Source: Callaeas wilsoni (taxonomy: Eukaryota > Chordata > Aves > Passeriformes > Callaeidae). From it: 64,000 nucleotides of DNA. Made by a program: the position numbers and the translations under genes. The notes under the pieces were generated by a model. It ran no database searches, had not been told where the DNA came from, and saw nothing but the letters and a program-made list of their open reading frames with translations. Position 1 is the stretch's first letter. Each line of letters starts with the position of its first letter. Below are positions 11,860 through 24,700 of this stretch, piece by piece. Where the stretch lies: NCBI GenBank assembly GCA_013398955.1, contig VWPU01000911.1:225917-289916 (forward strand). Reading direction: 5' to 3'.

Positions 11860-12657
11860 CTAATCAGAGAGAAGAAATATTTCAATCTCTAGCAAAGAGA
11901 TTATTCCTGGTGAAGACATTATAGTCTGGAAATGCTGCAAGCCAGAGATGCATGCTCAAGGCTGGAGACAAGGGCTCAGGAGTCCCCCAGGGCCCAAGCA
12001 GGCACCCTCTCCATGGGAAACAGAAGTGCCATGAAGACACAAGTATTGTGAACTGAATGGCCACTCCCAAGGCTCATCAGGATGCTCCTCACCTGTTTGC
12101 TTAGCATGAAAGCAATGACCAAGCCTGCTAGTGCTTCAAAGCAGATCAAGTTTCAGAAATGCCATCAAGCATGTGGGAACTGCAAGCAGACCTGCAGGTG
12201 TATCCCTGTAGCTCACAACAGTCAGCATCATAGCAGAGGCTCGAGTTCATTTACTGGCTCACTAAGAGCCACTGGTGCATCAAGCAGAAACCCTCAGGAG
12301 AAAGCCTTTTTCAGGACACAGTTGTACAATACCAAAACTTTCTACGTTTCACATAGGGTCTTCTCCAAATACTCAAGCAACAAAATCCTTGACCTAAGCA
12401 TCTCACAGCTTAAAAAAAGTATCTGACACAGAAACCAACCTCCAATTTGTAAAGGTTCTCAAAGAAGCCAGAGATCTGAGAACTATCCCAACTCAGCACA
12501 GTATATTTTACGATACTGGGTATAGCTCACAAGTACACAAACCAGAAAATGCAGTTCCCCCCAAACTCTTAGGGGCTTATCCACACCAACTGTCTGAATA
12601 TCAAACACAGTATATGAATGAGGAAAGTGAAATGCTTTTCACCATCACCCCCCTCAC

Positions 12658-12705
12658 CCCAACGGATCCCAAATCTTGTCTGGTAACTCCTGAGATACTT
12701 TAAAT
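12658..12705 (-). other. Candidate coding exon (48 nt)
   Basis: A very long minus-strand pyrimidine tract (12,706-12,755) ends CCCTCACTCTCTTAG|ATTTAAAG, followed 48 bases on by CGTTGGG|GTGAGGGG, a good donor. The frame matching the neighbouring candidates (phase 2 to 2) gives FKVSQELPDKIWDPL, which looks like ordinary protein. A second frame is also open. The strong acceptor tract is the main evidence. No family is recognised. Confidence 0.35.
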
Positions 12706-13377
12706 CTAAGAGAGTGAGGGGGAAAAAAGAAAAAAGACAAAAAAAAGAAATTAACAGAACCATAGCAACACACCTGAACACCCACTGACTTGCTCATGGA
12801 TCAACCAGAATTAGGACAGGTTGTTACTACCTGCTTTACACTGCATCAAGAAAGAGAGGGAGAAAGAACTGAGAAGAAAGTGCGTTTATCCTGAGTTTCA
12901 AAAGAAATCTTCCTCCTTTCTCCACAGCTTCTCCCTTTGGAGAGAACATGATCAGTAGTAAAAAAGCTGCTTGGATACCTAAGTGATAATGAATTTCAAA
13001 AGAAAAAACTTGAGTTTCATAGGTTAATTCTCTCATGAAACAGAATTTCTCTTTAAGACTGAGCTTGGCATAAGGCATACTAATTCCTAATATTATCCAT
13101 ATAAGCAGAAGTTACTTTCACTTGCAGGTTGATATAGCTTGGACAAGTTTACAAACACAGCTGTGAAAAGGAAGTTGAAAAACCACTCATCTTTCCCTAT
13201 GTGTCTTCCTGGGCTCTTTCAGACTATTCTGAACCCCTGGGCCCAGCCTCTTTGCCCTGCCAAATTTACCCAAGCCAGCCTACAGAGCTGCTCCCAGAGA
13301 TGCAGAACTCTTGTGGTTGACACTGCACGAGTCTGCCTGTACACTGGGCATAACAGAGCCACAGAATCGAGCTATTC

Positions 13378-13425
13378 ACTTAGGTGTTGGACTTAATGAT
13401 CCTTGTGGGTCCCTTCCAGCTCAGA
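13378..13425 (+). mobile_element. Very short CR1 3'-end remnant
   Basis: The stretch GGTGTTGGACTTAATGATCC, followed by TTGTGGGTCCCTTCCAGCTC, matches the last part of an older CR1 subfamily read in the sense direction. The terminal octamers are no longer clear. It is the only CR1 piece here that lies on the plus strand. Only about 50 bases can be recognised; its 5' limit could lie somewhat further left (an upstream CACAGAATC at about 13,361 is suggestive but unaligned). Confidence 0.7.
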
Positions 13426-13580
13426 ACACTCCGGCCAAAGTTTGACAGAACCATGAACAAAGAAACAGAAAAACATTGGGAACGGCTCAGATTTTACTTC
13501 TATAAGCTCAGCACCTGGACGGGAAATTCTCAAGCCTTCTATTTAATATGCAAGATGAAAAATGTATTTAGTAAATAACT

Positions 13581-13622
13581 TCATATATATGCTATCTTTT
13601 ATATATATACACATACATATAA
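13581..13622 (+). repeat. (AT)n / (AC)-type low-complexity tract
   Basis: Interrupted AT dinucleotides (TCATATATATGC, TTATATATATACACATACAT). It is a short imperfect microsatellite. Confidence 0.9.
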
Positions 13623-14049
13623 TGTGAACAAGCGAGAGACCACAAAAGAAGAAAACGTAAGCATTCTGTAAAACCTTTTATGCTGCTACTTTATATTTCA
13701 CAAGACACATCTTCTTGTTAAATTTTCCAGTCTTATTTGCAACAGCAACCTGTATGTTATTTTAAAAAAAATATATAAATAAATCAATACACGGATGTCT
13801 CAAATTCTGCAAACAGTAGTAATGAGAAACATTTCAACTCCAGCATGGATGCACATATATCCTTTTATAATTCTGAACCATTTCAAAATCTCACCTGGAT
13901 TTAAATACGTATATTAAGTGGATTGTTCCAAATTAAAAATTCTGCACTACCAACCTACTATTTACTGATAAATATGCAGAAAATGTATATAGGCCAAATT
14001 GCATTATGAGTAAATATCCTTTCCCTCAATAGGCACTCCTAGAAGTAGT

Positions 14050-14470
14050 GATGCAAACCTGACATTTCCTGACTCAGCAGACAGGCTCCCTGTCAGCGCT
14101 CTGTTTAACGACAGAAAGAGCCCTATTAGCTCCCAGTCCTATTCCCGGGCGAGCCAGCAGAACAACAAGCGGATAAACAGATCGCAGCCTCAGCTCTGTG
14201 TCACCAAAGCTGCCCGCCAGGTTTTGTCTGCAAGACCAGTTTCTGTGCATGTGATCCATTTCCCTTTCTCCCACACTCAGCCCAACAGGATAGTAGAGCT
14301 GCCAGACAAGGCAGAATCAGGCCTAAAATTAACTTCATCAAGCACAGTAAAACCGTAGGAAGAACCCAATTAACTCTGCTCCCCCGAGCTGAATTGAGCA
14401 GGACAAACAATGCGCATTCCTATCATTCTTCCAGCTTTCACATTCAGCAGATTTGTCATAGAAACCCTAT
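14050..14470. promoter_or_regulatory. Candidate conserved regulatory element with an AP-1/NF-E2-type site
   Basis: This non-repetitive stretch differs in texture from its surroundings: balanced composition, little homopolymer and several dense words. TGACTCAGCA at 14,070-14,079 matches the known AP-1/NF-E2 (small Maf partner) recognition sequence. The 66-codon minus-strand open frame here looks accidental. The idea that it is an evolutionarily conserved enhancer is an inference from texture and this one motif. Confidence 0.25.
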
Positions 14471-14490
14471 AACGAGCCTGCAGCCAAAAC

Positions 14491-14506
14491 TTTTTTTTTT
14501 TTTTTT
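14491..14506 (+). repeat. T-homopolymer, 16 nt
   Basis: Sixteen T residues just right of the candidate element at 14.05-14.47 kb. Read on the minus strand it is an A run, but no retroposon body is visible before it. Confidence 0.95.
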
Positions 14507-16297
14507 AAACCTGATTTTTGCGAGGAACTCCTGAACATTCTCTACCACCTCCCACCAATGTGCTTCTGTAGTTACTCCGCACGCTAGCCACCTTCAAGCC
14601 ACATTTCTAGTTTTGCAGAAGCATTTTGGTGGAATGGACAGACACGTGTCCAAAACCACTGCAGCATTCCTGTGTCTGGAACTATAACCATGGCATTTCA
14701 TAGCCTAAAGTAACTGTGATTGCAGGTGGTTAGTGCTTGGGAGTACAATATCTCTTTTGAGGTCTGCTATGTTCAGCTCAATGGGATCCTTATCTTGATC
14801 TGATTTTCTTTCAATGCCAAAAATAAATTGGAAATGAATATGCTTTCATAACAGAAAGAAAGAAATAAAATTATAAAATCTTCTCCATTGTTTTGTTTTT
14901 AAATCATCTGACAGATTTTAGTATTAAAAAATTAAACCTCTTTTACAAGAGACTGGAAAACAGTACAGTGAAGAGAAAACTGATGACTATTAATTCTCCT
15001 TAATCTAATCCTACAGAACACTATTAAATACTGAATGATGATGCATGAGGGGAAGAAGGAAAGAAACAAAAAAACGTTAAAATCTCTCTGAACAAAATAT
15101 TGAAGCAAAAAGCAAAGAGAATCCAGAACACCAAACCAGAAAACCTCCACGCTAAAAACCATAGCATAGCAAAATACTCAGCACTAAAACAGTTTTCCTA
15201 AATTGCACCTATCAGCTTCTAAAATCAACTAGAGTGGCTACATCTATTTTCACACCTTGTGATTAACCAAATTATAAACGGTAATCTAAATAATGGGCAC
15301 CGGATAGGAAAAATATCTATGTACACACACACCTTCAATTTAGCATTAAGAAATTATTTTACCCCTAAACATGCTGTTCCAGTATCAGTCAACAGCTTTG
15401 CAGTCCCTTCTTTACTGGTGTACAAAAATAAATATAATCTTAGAACTGTTTTTCTAACAAGTTATCTTCAACTTTTATTAGATTGACTCCCAACAAAAGT
15501 CCTAAAGTAGAAAAAAATGTGAAAAACTTACACTCTAGAATCCGGAAAAGCACAGAAATATGTACAAATAAAAGGCAGAAAAAATATTTTTCTAGTTAGT
15601 GCAGACAAGACTTGTTTTTCAGAAGGTCTACATTTACCCGTTGTTACATGCATTTCAGAAGACTGTATGCATACCCTCTATCAGGTTTTCCATTAAAACC
15701 ATCCACACTGAGAGCAGTAGGATTAACCCATACACAGAAAGGTTACAGTCAAGGTAAATGACAAGAAAAGAAAACAATCCTTTTCCAAATGTATCTGGTG
15801 CATTTGTATCCATATACATTTTCAGGTTATCAGCTCTGGCAGAGGCAATGGTCTTACTGAAAAACACCACCTGAGCGAGATTTCTCTTACAAACTAATTG
15901 GAAGGAACATAGGGACTCTCACAGTGAGGGTGCTTTCTTCACAACCCCTTCTCCAGTCCAATTTTGTTTCAAAATGGGAAGTACTGCATTTAAATTCAAG
16001 AAATTAAAGATATACTAGGTATGACTGCAAGTCCACAAAGATGTATTTAAAACTAGACTTAAAAGAGTTTTAAAACAAAGCTGGAGAGGGGGCACCTTTT
16101 AAGGTAAAAATAATCCTAGTTGGTTTTGACGTTTCATCTCAGGAATACAGCACTAAAACTATACTATGGTACCAAGTTTTACAAATAGATTACATAAACT
16201 TGCTATAAATGTGTAGATTTGTGATGTTTTGGGATATTTGATAATTTTGATCAGAGTGTGCCTTCAGTACATTTACATTCCTATCCTTCTTCTTCAG

Positions 16298-16442
16298 GTT
16301 CATGGAAATTATGCAGAAGAGATAAAAGCTCAACTTTCAAGGCAGCCCTCACATAAATTTGGGTGCAGTAACAAGGAAGCATGCTGTGATGGGAGCATCA
16401 TCATATTGTGGATCAGGAAGCAGTTTGCTGGCAAGAAGACAG
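16298..16442 (+). other. Weak plus-strand exon candidate (145 nt)
   Basis: The plus strand has a strong acceptor (TTCCTATCCTTCTTCTTCAG) followed by one frame open for 48 codons (segments VHGNYAEEIKAQLSRQPSHK and FGCSNKEACCDGSII). The only donor at its end is AAGACAG|GTAGCC, which is weak. It is opposite in strand to the other candidates and would need a separate transcript or nested gene. It may well be chance. Confidence 0.15.
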
Positions 16443-18060
16443 GTAGCCCATATGCCTAGATAGGTCCTCATGGCTTTCCCAAAAGCTTTTCCCATTTAGA
16501 TTTATGGAAACAGATCTGTTTGGATTCTGGTTAGTGACAATGCCCACTCTTTTGCAAAGAGAGGATGAGGAAAATATTCCTACACAGGAATCCTTAAGGA
16601 AGTATGCCTATCAACAGGCACCACTTTACAGTCTTTCCCAAATTCTTTATCTTAATTAAGGAAGTTTGTTATGTTTGGTGCTGCAGGTCACATTGACTTT
16701 TCCTGTAAAAATTGAGAGGCCATGGAAGACTGAACACAGCACTGGAGGTACTGAAAGGGCTCTACTCCATTATCTATCTAGCTGGCAACCCAGGACATAC
16801 ATCCTATTCCAGCTTTCTGAAAAACAGGAAACAGCACCCATTAACTACCCTGTGAAGAGTCATAGTAATGCAGTACAATAAGGAGCATTAGGTGACAGGT
16901 AGGGATTATTATTCCCCAGTGCCAAGTCATATATCTGTTTCTGTACTCTACAGTAGAAACTAGTTTTAAATTCACTGCAGAAGTAGCTGTTTATGATGTA
17001 AAAAATTAATTGCTTAGGTAGTCAAAATCAGTCGCACCGTAACAGCGAGCGGCCAGTTACAACTCACTTGAAAACAAATCAGACTTAAAAAGGATGAAAA
17101 AAAGCCACATTTTTTTTTACGGAAGTGTTGATGTCTTAGGTGCCTACTTGCTTTGTGAAATCACTCAGAGGTGCAAGTATTTATATTAACATGCGGTAAC
17201 TGAAAGCATCTATGTAAGTACTTTCTTCCCACCTCATAAAAGGCATTTACAGATACCACAGAGCTGTTTTTTAAACAACATTATTAACTGGAACGCTGAC
17301 AGAAAACCGAAGCCACCTGAAATGGCTGAAGCACAGCACTGTTTTCCTCTCCATCAATATCACCCACAGACCAACTCAACCACTATCATCCATCAGCCCT
17401 GCACCTATTCCTCAGCATGAGTTCCAACATCATGAGCATCCCCAGTGTATTAAAGAAAACAGGATAATCATGACTGCCTTGGGAGATGGGTGAAGCAGCT
17501 GGTCATGACCCTGACAATGACTGCAGTAACTACTGCTTTTTTATTAAGAGCTTCAGAAAAGTTTCTTTGAAATAAGAGTCAAGCTACTTAGGAATGGATG
17601 CTGTTTCCTAAAATCAGTCCTTCAGTACCTGTGAGCATGTAAGAAGGACTGGAGTACCCGTGACATCTTCCTGGGCTGGCAAATATGTCAGTGGAGCCCC
17701 AGAAGGTGTCCATCCTTCTGGAGCAGTTGGCAGACCACCACGATGGGTAGTCAATAGCCTGGTGGAAGGCAAGCGAGAGCCAACCTTCACAGCAGTGCAT
17801 TTACACCCTGCCTCCCACCTTCCTGTTGTCACCAACTCATAAGCATTAATATTTGGGCTCCATTTCAAAGACACAAGACAGCCTTGAGGTCAACAGAAAG
17901 GAGCTTTGGTGGAGAAGTTATGCCTACGTGTAAATATTCTCAAAATCAAGACTTAAGAGCTGCGGCCTTTGAGCTCCCACTTGTTACAGCACTCCTGCAG
18001 ATCTTGTGAAACTTTGCTGACATGGGTTGCAGGTGTAAGTCCCCTGTCATATAAGCTGAC

Positions 18061-18073
18061 TTTTTTTTTTTTT
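18061..18073 (+). repeat. T-homopolymer, 13 nt
   Basis: Thirteen T residues followed by AAGAATC, a simple slippage-prone run. No linked element is seen. Confidence 0.95.
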
Positions 18074-21000
18074 AAGAATCTGACTTTCAGCAAAAGGTGC
18101 AAGCCAAAAATAATAAGTACTATTAGTAGTAATATTATAAAAAAGATAAAGATCATGGGATGAAGAACAGATGAATTTTGTCTTGAAAAAAAAATCTGGA
18201 AAGTAAACTATTTTTTTCTTGTCACAGCCTCTGATTAAGAGCAGAAACTAACGGAAAATTGGCTATAAAAATCTTGATTTCACAGAGGCTGCTCCAGAGG
18301 AGTAGTCAGAGGGGAGCACAGTACACTCTTAAATATCACATCTTGGTGTGCAGCCAGAAGATATGCAGAAGACAAAACATAGCATGCTACGAGTTGCCTA
18401 AAGGCAACTCTAACAGGGACAAGTTTCAAAGTGGTTCCAAAAATCCATCAGGAGAAACTACCTTTTCTCTATGGGGCCAATCACAGGTAACAAACCACAC
18501 AGCTGGGCAAGGTGTTATAACTGCAGCTCAAATGGAAATTGATTAACTTTTCTTTAGAGGTGCTCACTGAAGAATACGAGCCTGCACGTTAAGACCAGGC
18601 ACGGCCGTGAAGGTCCTTTGGTGTAGTGAAGAACAGTATTTCTGCCCTATAATGAGGTGGTAATAGTCAAACCCTTTTTCTAAAACACACTTTGAAGTTA
18701 CAGTGTGTTCCGAGTACATTGCACGGCAACGTGCGTGTATCATCTCATAATTAACTGTAATTAATATACAATCATTTCCAGACTTAAATGTAGTTAACCA
18801 GTAACTTGTATTTGTAGACTGTATTTGCTGAACAGCATGGTATTTTCCTTCATTCCTCAATGCTATGTAATCATGGAGTTACTGACCTTATCAGAATGCT
18901 CAACTAAAACAGTTCTTTTGGGGTGAGAAGAAAAACCACAAATATCATGTTATTATTTAAACATTTTAAAATAAAAATGACTATTTTTTATAAATTTTTA
19001 TCAGGTAATGAAATAATTGAACGTGGGACTGCTCGTTTACATGCTTTCTGGACAAATACACTCCAAACTCCAGTTTCAGTCCTTGTGCCTACACCAGCAT
19101 AGGAAAAAGTGGCATCAAGCCAACTCTTCAAGTTTCCACCTGGATTTCCTTACTATACCTGATCTGTGTATGTACATGTCTATTAGACAAAATAAGAGCA
19201 TACTTTGAGTCTCCAGCTTAGTATAAATGTAATTTAGTTGGTTCTTACATAATAACAAATATATTGTTACCGTATTTTTAAAGCATTTGCAGTAATATTC
19301 AGGTGTTGTGAAAAAATAATACAACAACAATACAATGTAAAGAACGTTATTCAGTATTTTTTACCCATTCCAGCAGTACATATAATCAACAGCAGAACAT
19401 CAAGGATGATTGGAAAACCGTTGTATACACAAAATTATGCATATTTAATTGTTGGCTGTCTGGGGGAGTTTGTTTGGGGGGAGTTAGTTTTGTGGTGCTA
19501 AGTGTTTTTAGGTTTGGGTTAGGTTTTTTAAAAAATTTGTAATAGTACCTAACAGGTCTCTGCAATCACATCTATGGATCTTGCTCTGTAGCCTATTACA
19601 AACTGAAGTGCTACAGATCTCTACCAAATTAAAGCAAGTGCTTGATGCAGAAATATACCACAAGATAAACAGAGATAACCTGTCAATCACCTGGATGTAA
19701 TGGCTATTATAAGCATAGAAATATCTAGCACTTTATTAGAAGTCTGGTTTGCTGCTTCTTTACAACTGAAAGGGAATAATAGTAACACTTCAGAAATCCA
19801 GAATAAGTTTCAGCTAGTTACCATCAGCATCCCACTTTCACATGGGCTGGATCTGCCCATCTCAGGCTGTAAAAGCTCTGCCACAGATAGTCCATCTCTT
19901 TGGAGACTTATCTATAACTTTCAGCTGCTCCAGAAGGGCTTGGCCAGTGTGAAGTGTTACTTTTAGGTCTCTAGTACCACCTCATGAAGAGTTTCTGCCA
20001 CAACTCAGTTAGGGAACCAAGCCTTATTAAAGAAACACAGACTCTTTATCCCCTCTTTAATTCACATGCAAAAAATGATGTGTCATCTTATCCAGCATGA
20101 TGCATTGGCACAACCCGTAAATAGATTGTTTAGTTGCAAATTACCTGGAAATACAATTCTGTAAAGGAGACAGACAGATTATGACTGACTTCAAAGGATT
20201 CCAAATAAACCAGTGAAATTAGCACTGGTATCACCCGAAAATGAGGTATTAGTACTAACAACCGCTATTTAAGCATTTCAGCAGCCTTTTCCCAAAGGTT
20301 TCCTGTTCTGAGAGCTAGGAAGGGTAAAGAAGATGGGAGGAGTTCGGTCACTGTGGCTGGGAGGATCCTTGGGCACCGTCGGGTGGCCTATGCAGTTGGT
20401 ACACAATGCACTGAAACAGGCTTTGACGCCAAATCCAATTCTCAGCAGTACAAAAAGCTTTCTTCTCAAAGCAGCTTTGGGAGGATGAAAAAATCTAATC
20501 CTAGAGGGAACCCTGGTGCCCATGTACAATAGAAATCCCACCCACACCAAAACAATTTTCTGGATGCACATCAAAGAATATACCCTCTTCAGAGTGAACA
20601 CTAAATATACCTGAATCACAACTGTGTCAATACTGGCACTAGGAAATGAAACCTGACTTCTAAAACTGACGCTGGGAAAGACTCCAGGTGACAGAAACTT
20701 CATGAGAGCACTAGTGCAATGTTCCCTGTGCTTCAGATGATGGCAATACAGATATAAACATTTGCAAAATACAGTGTTAGGGTATGAAAAGATCTTGAGG
20801 TTTTTCAGGACAAATTAGAAGTTTTAGGAGCTCTTGTTTCAAGACACATTCAGTTTACAGTTATGTAATTCAATGCACGAATGAAAAAGACAAACTTTCT
20901 GCAAACAGTCCTCAACAGGATTTCAAGCTCCCAGTTAAATCTTGCTTCATAATCAAATGCTTGTATTTGAGGTGAAAACTGTTAGGAGTGGGTAAGAAAT

Positions 21001-21299
21001 ATCTGAAGCTTTCCTTCTTAATCCTAAATGCAGTTAACTTGCTTAAGTAAAATTGCCATACAACCTTGCCTCAAACAAACTTCTCTTCATTCAGAAGTTT
21101 CTCAAATTCTGAGAGAGTTTGATCTTAGGTTTTCTTTTTTTTTTTCCTTCCCTAAACAAACACAGCGCAATGCTTATTATCGGTCTCTGCCTGACTTCTC
21201 AGCACTCCCTTCCCGGGGTCTTTCTACAACAAGACATAACATTATGAAGTGTGCCTATTAACCATTATGAACACTGACTCTGCTAAGGGCTGGGACAAA

Positions 21300-21740
21300 G
21301 AAATATCAAAGGGACTGGCTATTCCATCACCAGATCACAGCCAGTGAACAGGGCAGGCAGGCAGGCAAGCACATCAGCAGTCTGCAGAGAGACAACAGTG
21401 CCTCACTCAGCCTTTTCCCTGCTGCTTGACTCAGCTTAGCCACTCCAGAGAGGAAGCTGAACATAAAATATGCCACCATCCCTTGTGCTTCCAACTGCTG
21501 CAGCAGCCCAGCTAATTCCTGGAACGCCAGATGCGCTCAGAACTGATAACCTGTACATCCCAGCACGTCACTTGGGGCCCAGGAGAACATGAAGAGGGAC
21601 AAGGCAGAGGCTGGGGGAGATAGGACCCGCACACATGCACACACATGAACGCCTCTCCCTTCACACAGCTCTAAATAAAATTAAGCCGCTCCTGTCATTT
21701 CCACTGCCAGCTTAGCTCAAGCATGGTAAATTTCCAATTC
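21300..21740. promoter_or_regulatory. Candidate regulatory element, with short GGCA tandem repeat
   Basis: A moderately GC-rich stretch between AT-rich flanks. It holds a (GGCA)n run of about four units at 21,351-21,368 and a second AP-1/NF-E2-like word, TGACTCAGC, at 21,427-21,435. A TCF/LEF-like CTTTGATC lies near 21,757. There is no coding signal. Function is inferred only from motifs, which occur by chance at this length. Confidence 0.15.
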
Positions 21741-24700
21741 AGCTCATTCACCTCACTTTGATCCATGCTACACATGCTGCCTTCTATTCATATCTACAAC
21801 CATCACTGACAGCAGCAGAAAAAGCATAAATCCAACAATAAAACACTTTTCAGAGTGAGAATCTAATGAGAACTACAGGATTAGGTATTTTTTCCTTTAA
21901 TTTTTTTCTTTACATTTTATTAGCCTGAGATTAGCATGGTGCAGCACAATTTTATTTCTCTTGCAGCACGTAAGAGATCAAAGCACTGAATACACCCAAA
22001 CCAAGTAAGTTTAAATAGGCGGCCATTAGCTTTGCTCCTGGCCTTGCCCCTGAATCTTCCTTCTTGACCTTTCAATTAAACCAGAACTACAGCTTTTAAG
22101 TAAATAGATAAAAAACATGGAAATCTCAGAAAGCAAGTTAAACAGAACACTTAGTGTAACAAAATAATGACACAGCAACAAGACAGATGGAAATGATTTA
22201 AGCAAATGCCAAAACCCAGTTTCTTTTTTCAATATTTCTCCTCATCAATTCTGTCATCATTTATTTACAAGTGATTAGTCTAAATTACAGGTTATGCAGT
22301 TTCCCTTTAGACCAGTACAAAATTGCTACATCACAGCTTTTAAACACAATCTCAAAACCAGGGTCTTGGGGCAGAAAACAAGGTAGGGAGGAAGAGAAGG
22401 ATGCCTGTGTATATGTGTCAAGGTATGAATATTTGGAAAGCAAGAGACAAGGGATGTTTGCGTATATTCATACAAAGAACTGTATTACATACATATCCTA
22501 CATGCATAATTAGAAAGTAACTGAAAATCTCATACAACAGCTGCTTTTATATCATGTCTTTATGGCACATCCAAAGAACTAAACCCCAATATGCCACTGC
22601 GTAAAACATAACCCTCAAAAGAGACACAGTTTGGGTCAAGAAAATTCTAATCCTGGCTTGCAAAGACTCAGTCCAGAACCGCATTTTTGAAAGCTAATTC
22701 AGAAGAGGTTTTGGACTTACCAACAGGTCTTATGTACTTAAGAGAGAAAAGAGAAAACTTTAGCTGAAGAAAATGTCCAAATATTTTACTCTTACATCTG
22801 ACTCTTACTGTGCATTAAGTTTAAAAACAAGACTAGTAGTATGCTTACCACAAACACTGAAGCACTCAGGCTTCACAACTTCAAAGAATAATATTAAACG
22901 TTCACAGATCTAGCCATAGATCAGGGCCAAGTCACATTGCTATAGGATTCTTAGCTTACAAAAGCAATTTTGAATTAAAAAAAACCGAAACAAACAGCCA
23001 TGCGCACTATTGTTTTATCCAGTAGATACTTTGCACCAGGAACTGGTCACATTTAATGGCAACTAATGATTCATTATTACATCTCAGAAATAAAAACGGA
23101 TGTGAGGAAATACATGGAGCAACATCAGAACTACCTCATCACCTAATTACTTGATAAAGGGACTACACACTTAGTACAGACATTGGCAGATACATGTTTA
23201 CGAAACTAAAGCATTGTTTGCACTCTCTCTAAGTGACAGGAAGATTATTTAATCCTGAGCATCATAAGGTGAGTGGACCCTCTACATCCACAATGAAATC
23301 TGTAGCAAGTTTGTGGAAATTCTGTCTAGGGCTTAACTTCAGTAGAGCCTGTTTACATTTCTCCCAGCCTAACAGGACTCGTCGTGCCCATCTACAAGAC
23401 GAAAAGAAGAGGCAAAGATAGCATTATGTTGCTGCTGGTTTGGGTGGAATTTTCAGTGAGTTTTCTCTTCATGAAAGCTTGCAAAGTAAGAACCAGAGCT
23501 TCTCATAAACCCAGGTGTCACTTGCAATCTAGTCAACAAGTAGTAAAACTTGTAAAATTAGCTTCTTCACATGTTCACTGCCTCAGAGAATCCAGCCTAA
23601 GCTTACGGAGGTTAGGACCTTTGTTTTGAAAATGCAAACTTATTAACAAACATCCCAAATTAGTGATCCGTAGAGTTTTATTATCCTGAACTCATCTCAA
23701 ACTAAAAACCACTTTTAACACTTCCATCAGTTGGGAGATACATAACCCATTTATTTTGGTGTACCTCTGTCAGAACGGACCCAGAACAGCCCCTCCTTCC
23801 TGCACCAGCTCTTCAGACTTTTTTTCAGCTCTGAGTTTATCCACCAGCAGGCTGAAGGAGTCATCTAGTGGCCACAAACAATTCCTGCAGCCTCATCAGC
23901 TTCTGTAGTCCGGCTGCCAGGGCAAGACAACGTTTTTTTACCCCTTAAAGCACACATAGCACTGACAAGAGTGCACTGCAGGTCCAGTATCTGAACTGTG
24001 ACATGGTTCTTGCAGCCTTATCCATAATGCTAAACCCTGTTCATATTCCTTAGCGTGCCCTAGATGTTAGCTTCCCACTTCCAGCCCACGTCAAGGCCAA
24101 AGTCAAGTTCTCTCCCTGAACATGCTTGGGAGTAGACACGGCTATGTTGCTTCTAACCCTTGTGCAGCTGCCTGTTCCTCTTCGGGGTGGGCACACCTTT
24201 TCTGAGCAACGTTGCTACCCCTGGGAAGCACCAGTTCAAGTGACATGGATTAAACTGCTAAGCAGCAGCAGGGCAAGCCAAGGGATCTTCCTTGGCCCAC
24301 ATTCCTCCTCTACCACAAACCCTCTCTGAAGGCTTGGACAAAGCATATGGGTACTCAGGTAAGGTCTCTCAGTCATGCAAGAACCATCTACCTAACAACA
24401 TGCAAAAGAAAGAACCGTAATAGATTAAACAGGTATCTGAAGTGCAAGTTTGATAAACAGTAAAAACATCTATAAAAATCTTACTAAGCTTCATAAATAT
24501 TTGTAATGCGCTATCAGTTCTCTGTATAAGCCCTCCAGCCAGGTACACTCCAGAAATTTAAGCGTATTATTTTATATGAAAACATCAAATATTCATTCTT
24601 CAAATTAATGGCCATTTTAACTATATAAGAAAGTGAAAAACTGGTACTGATTTTTCATATCAACGCCTTAGTTTTAAAACAAACTAAGAACCATTTTTAA

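Larger units (their letters stand above)
13426..20250. other. Non-coding stretch apart from the candidate elements listed
   Basis: AT-rich DNA holding the 14.05 kb candidate element, the weak plus-strand exon candidate at 16.3 kb and simple tracts. A slightly GC-richer part at 17,580-17,880 has overlapping open frames on both strands without domains. At 18,560-18,860 a 98-codon minus-strand frame overlaps a CpG-containing stretch (GCACGGCAACGTGCG near 18,720); nothing recognisable. Confidence 0.55.
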
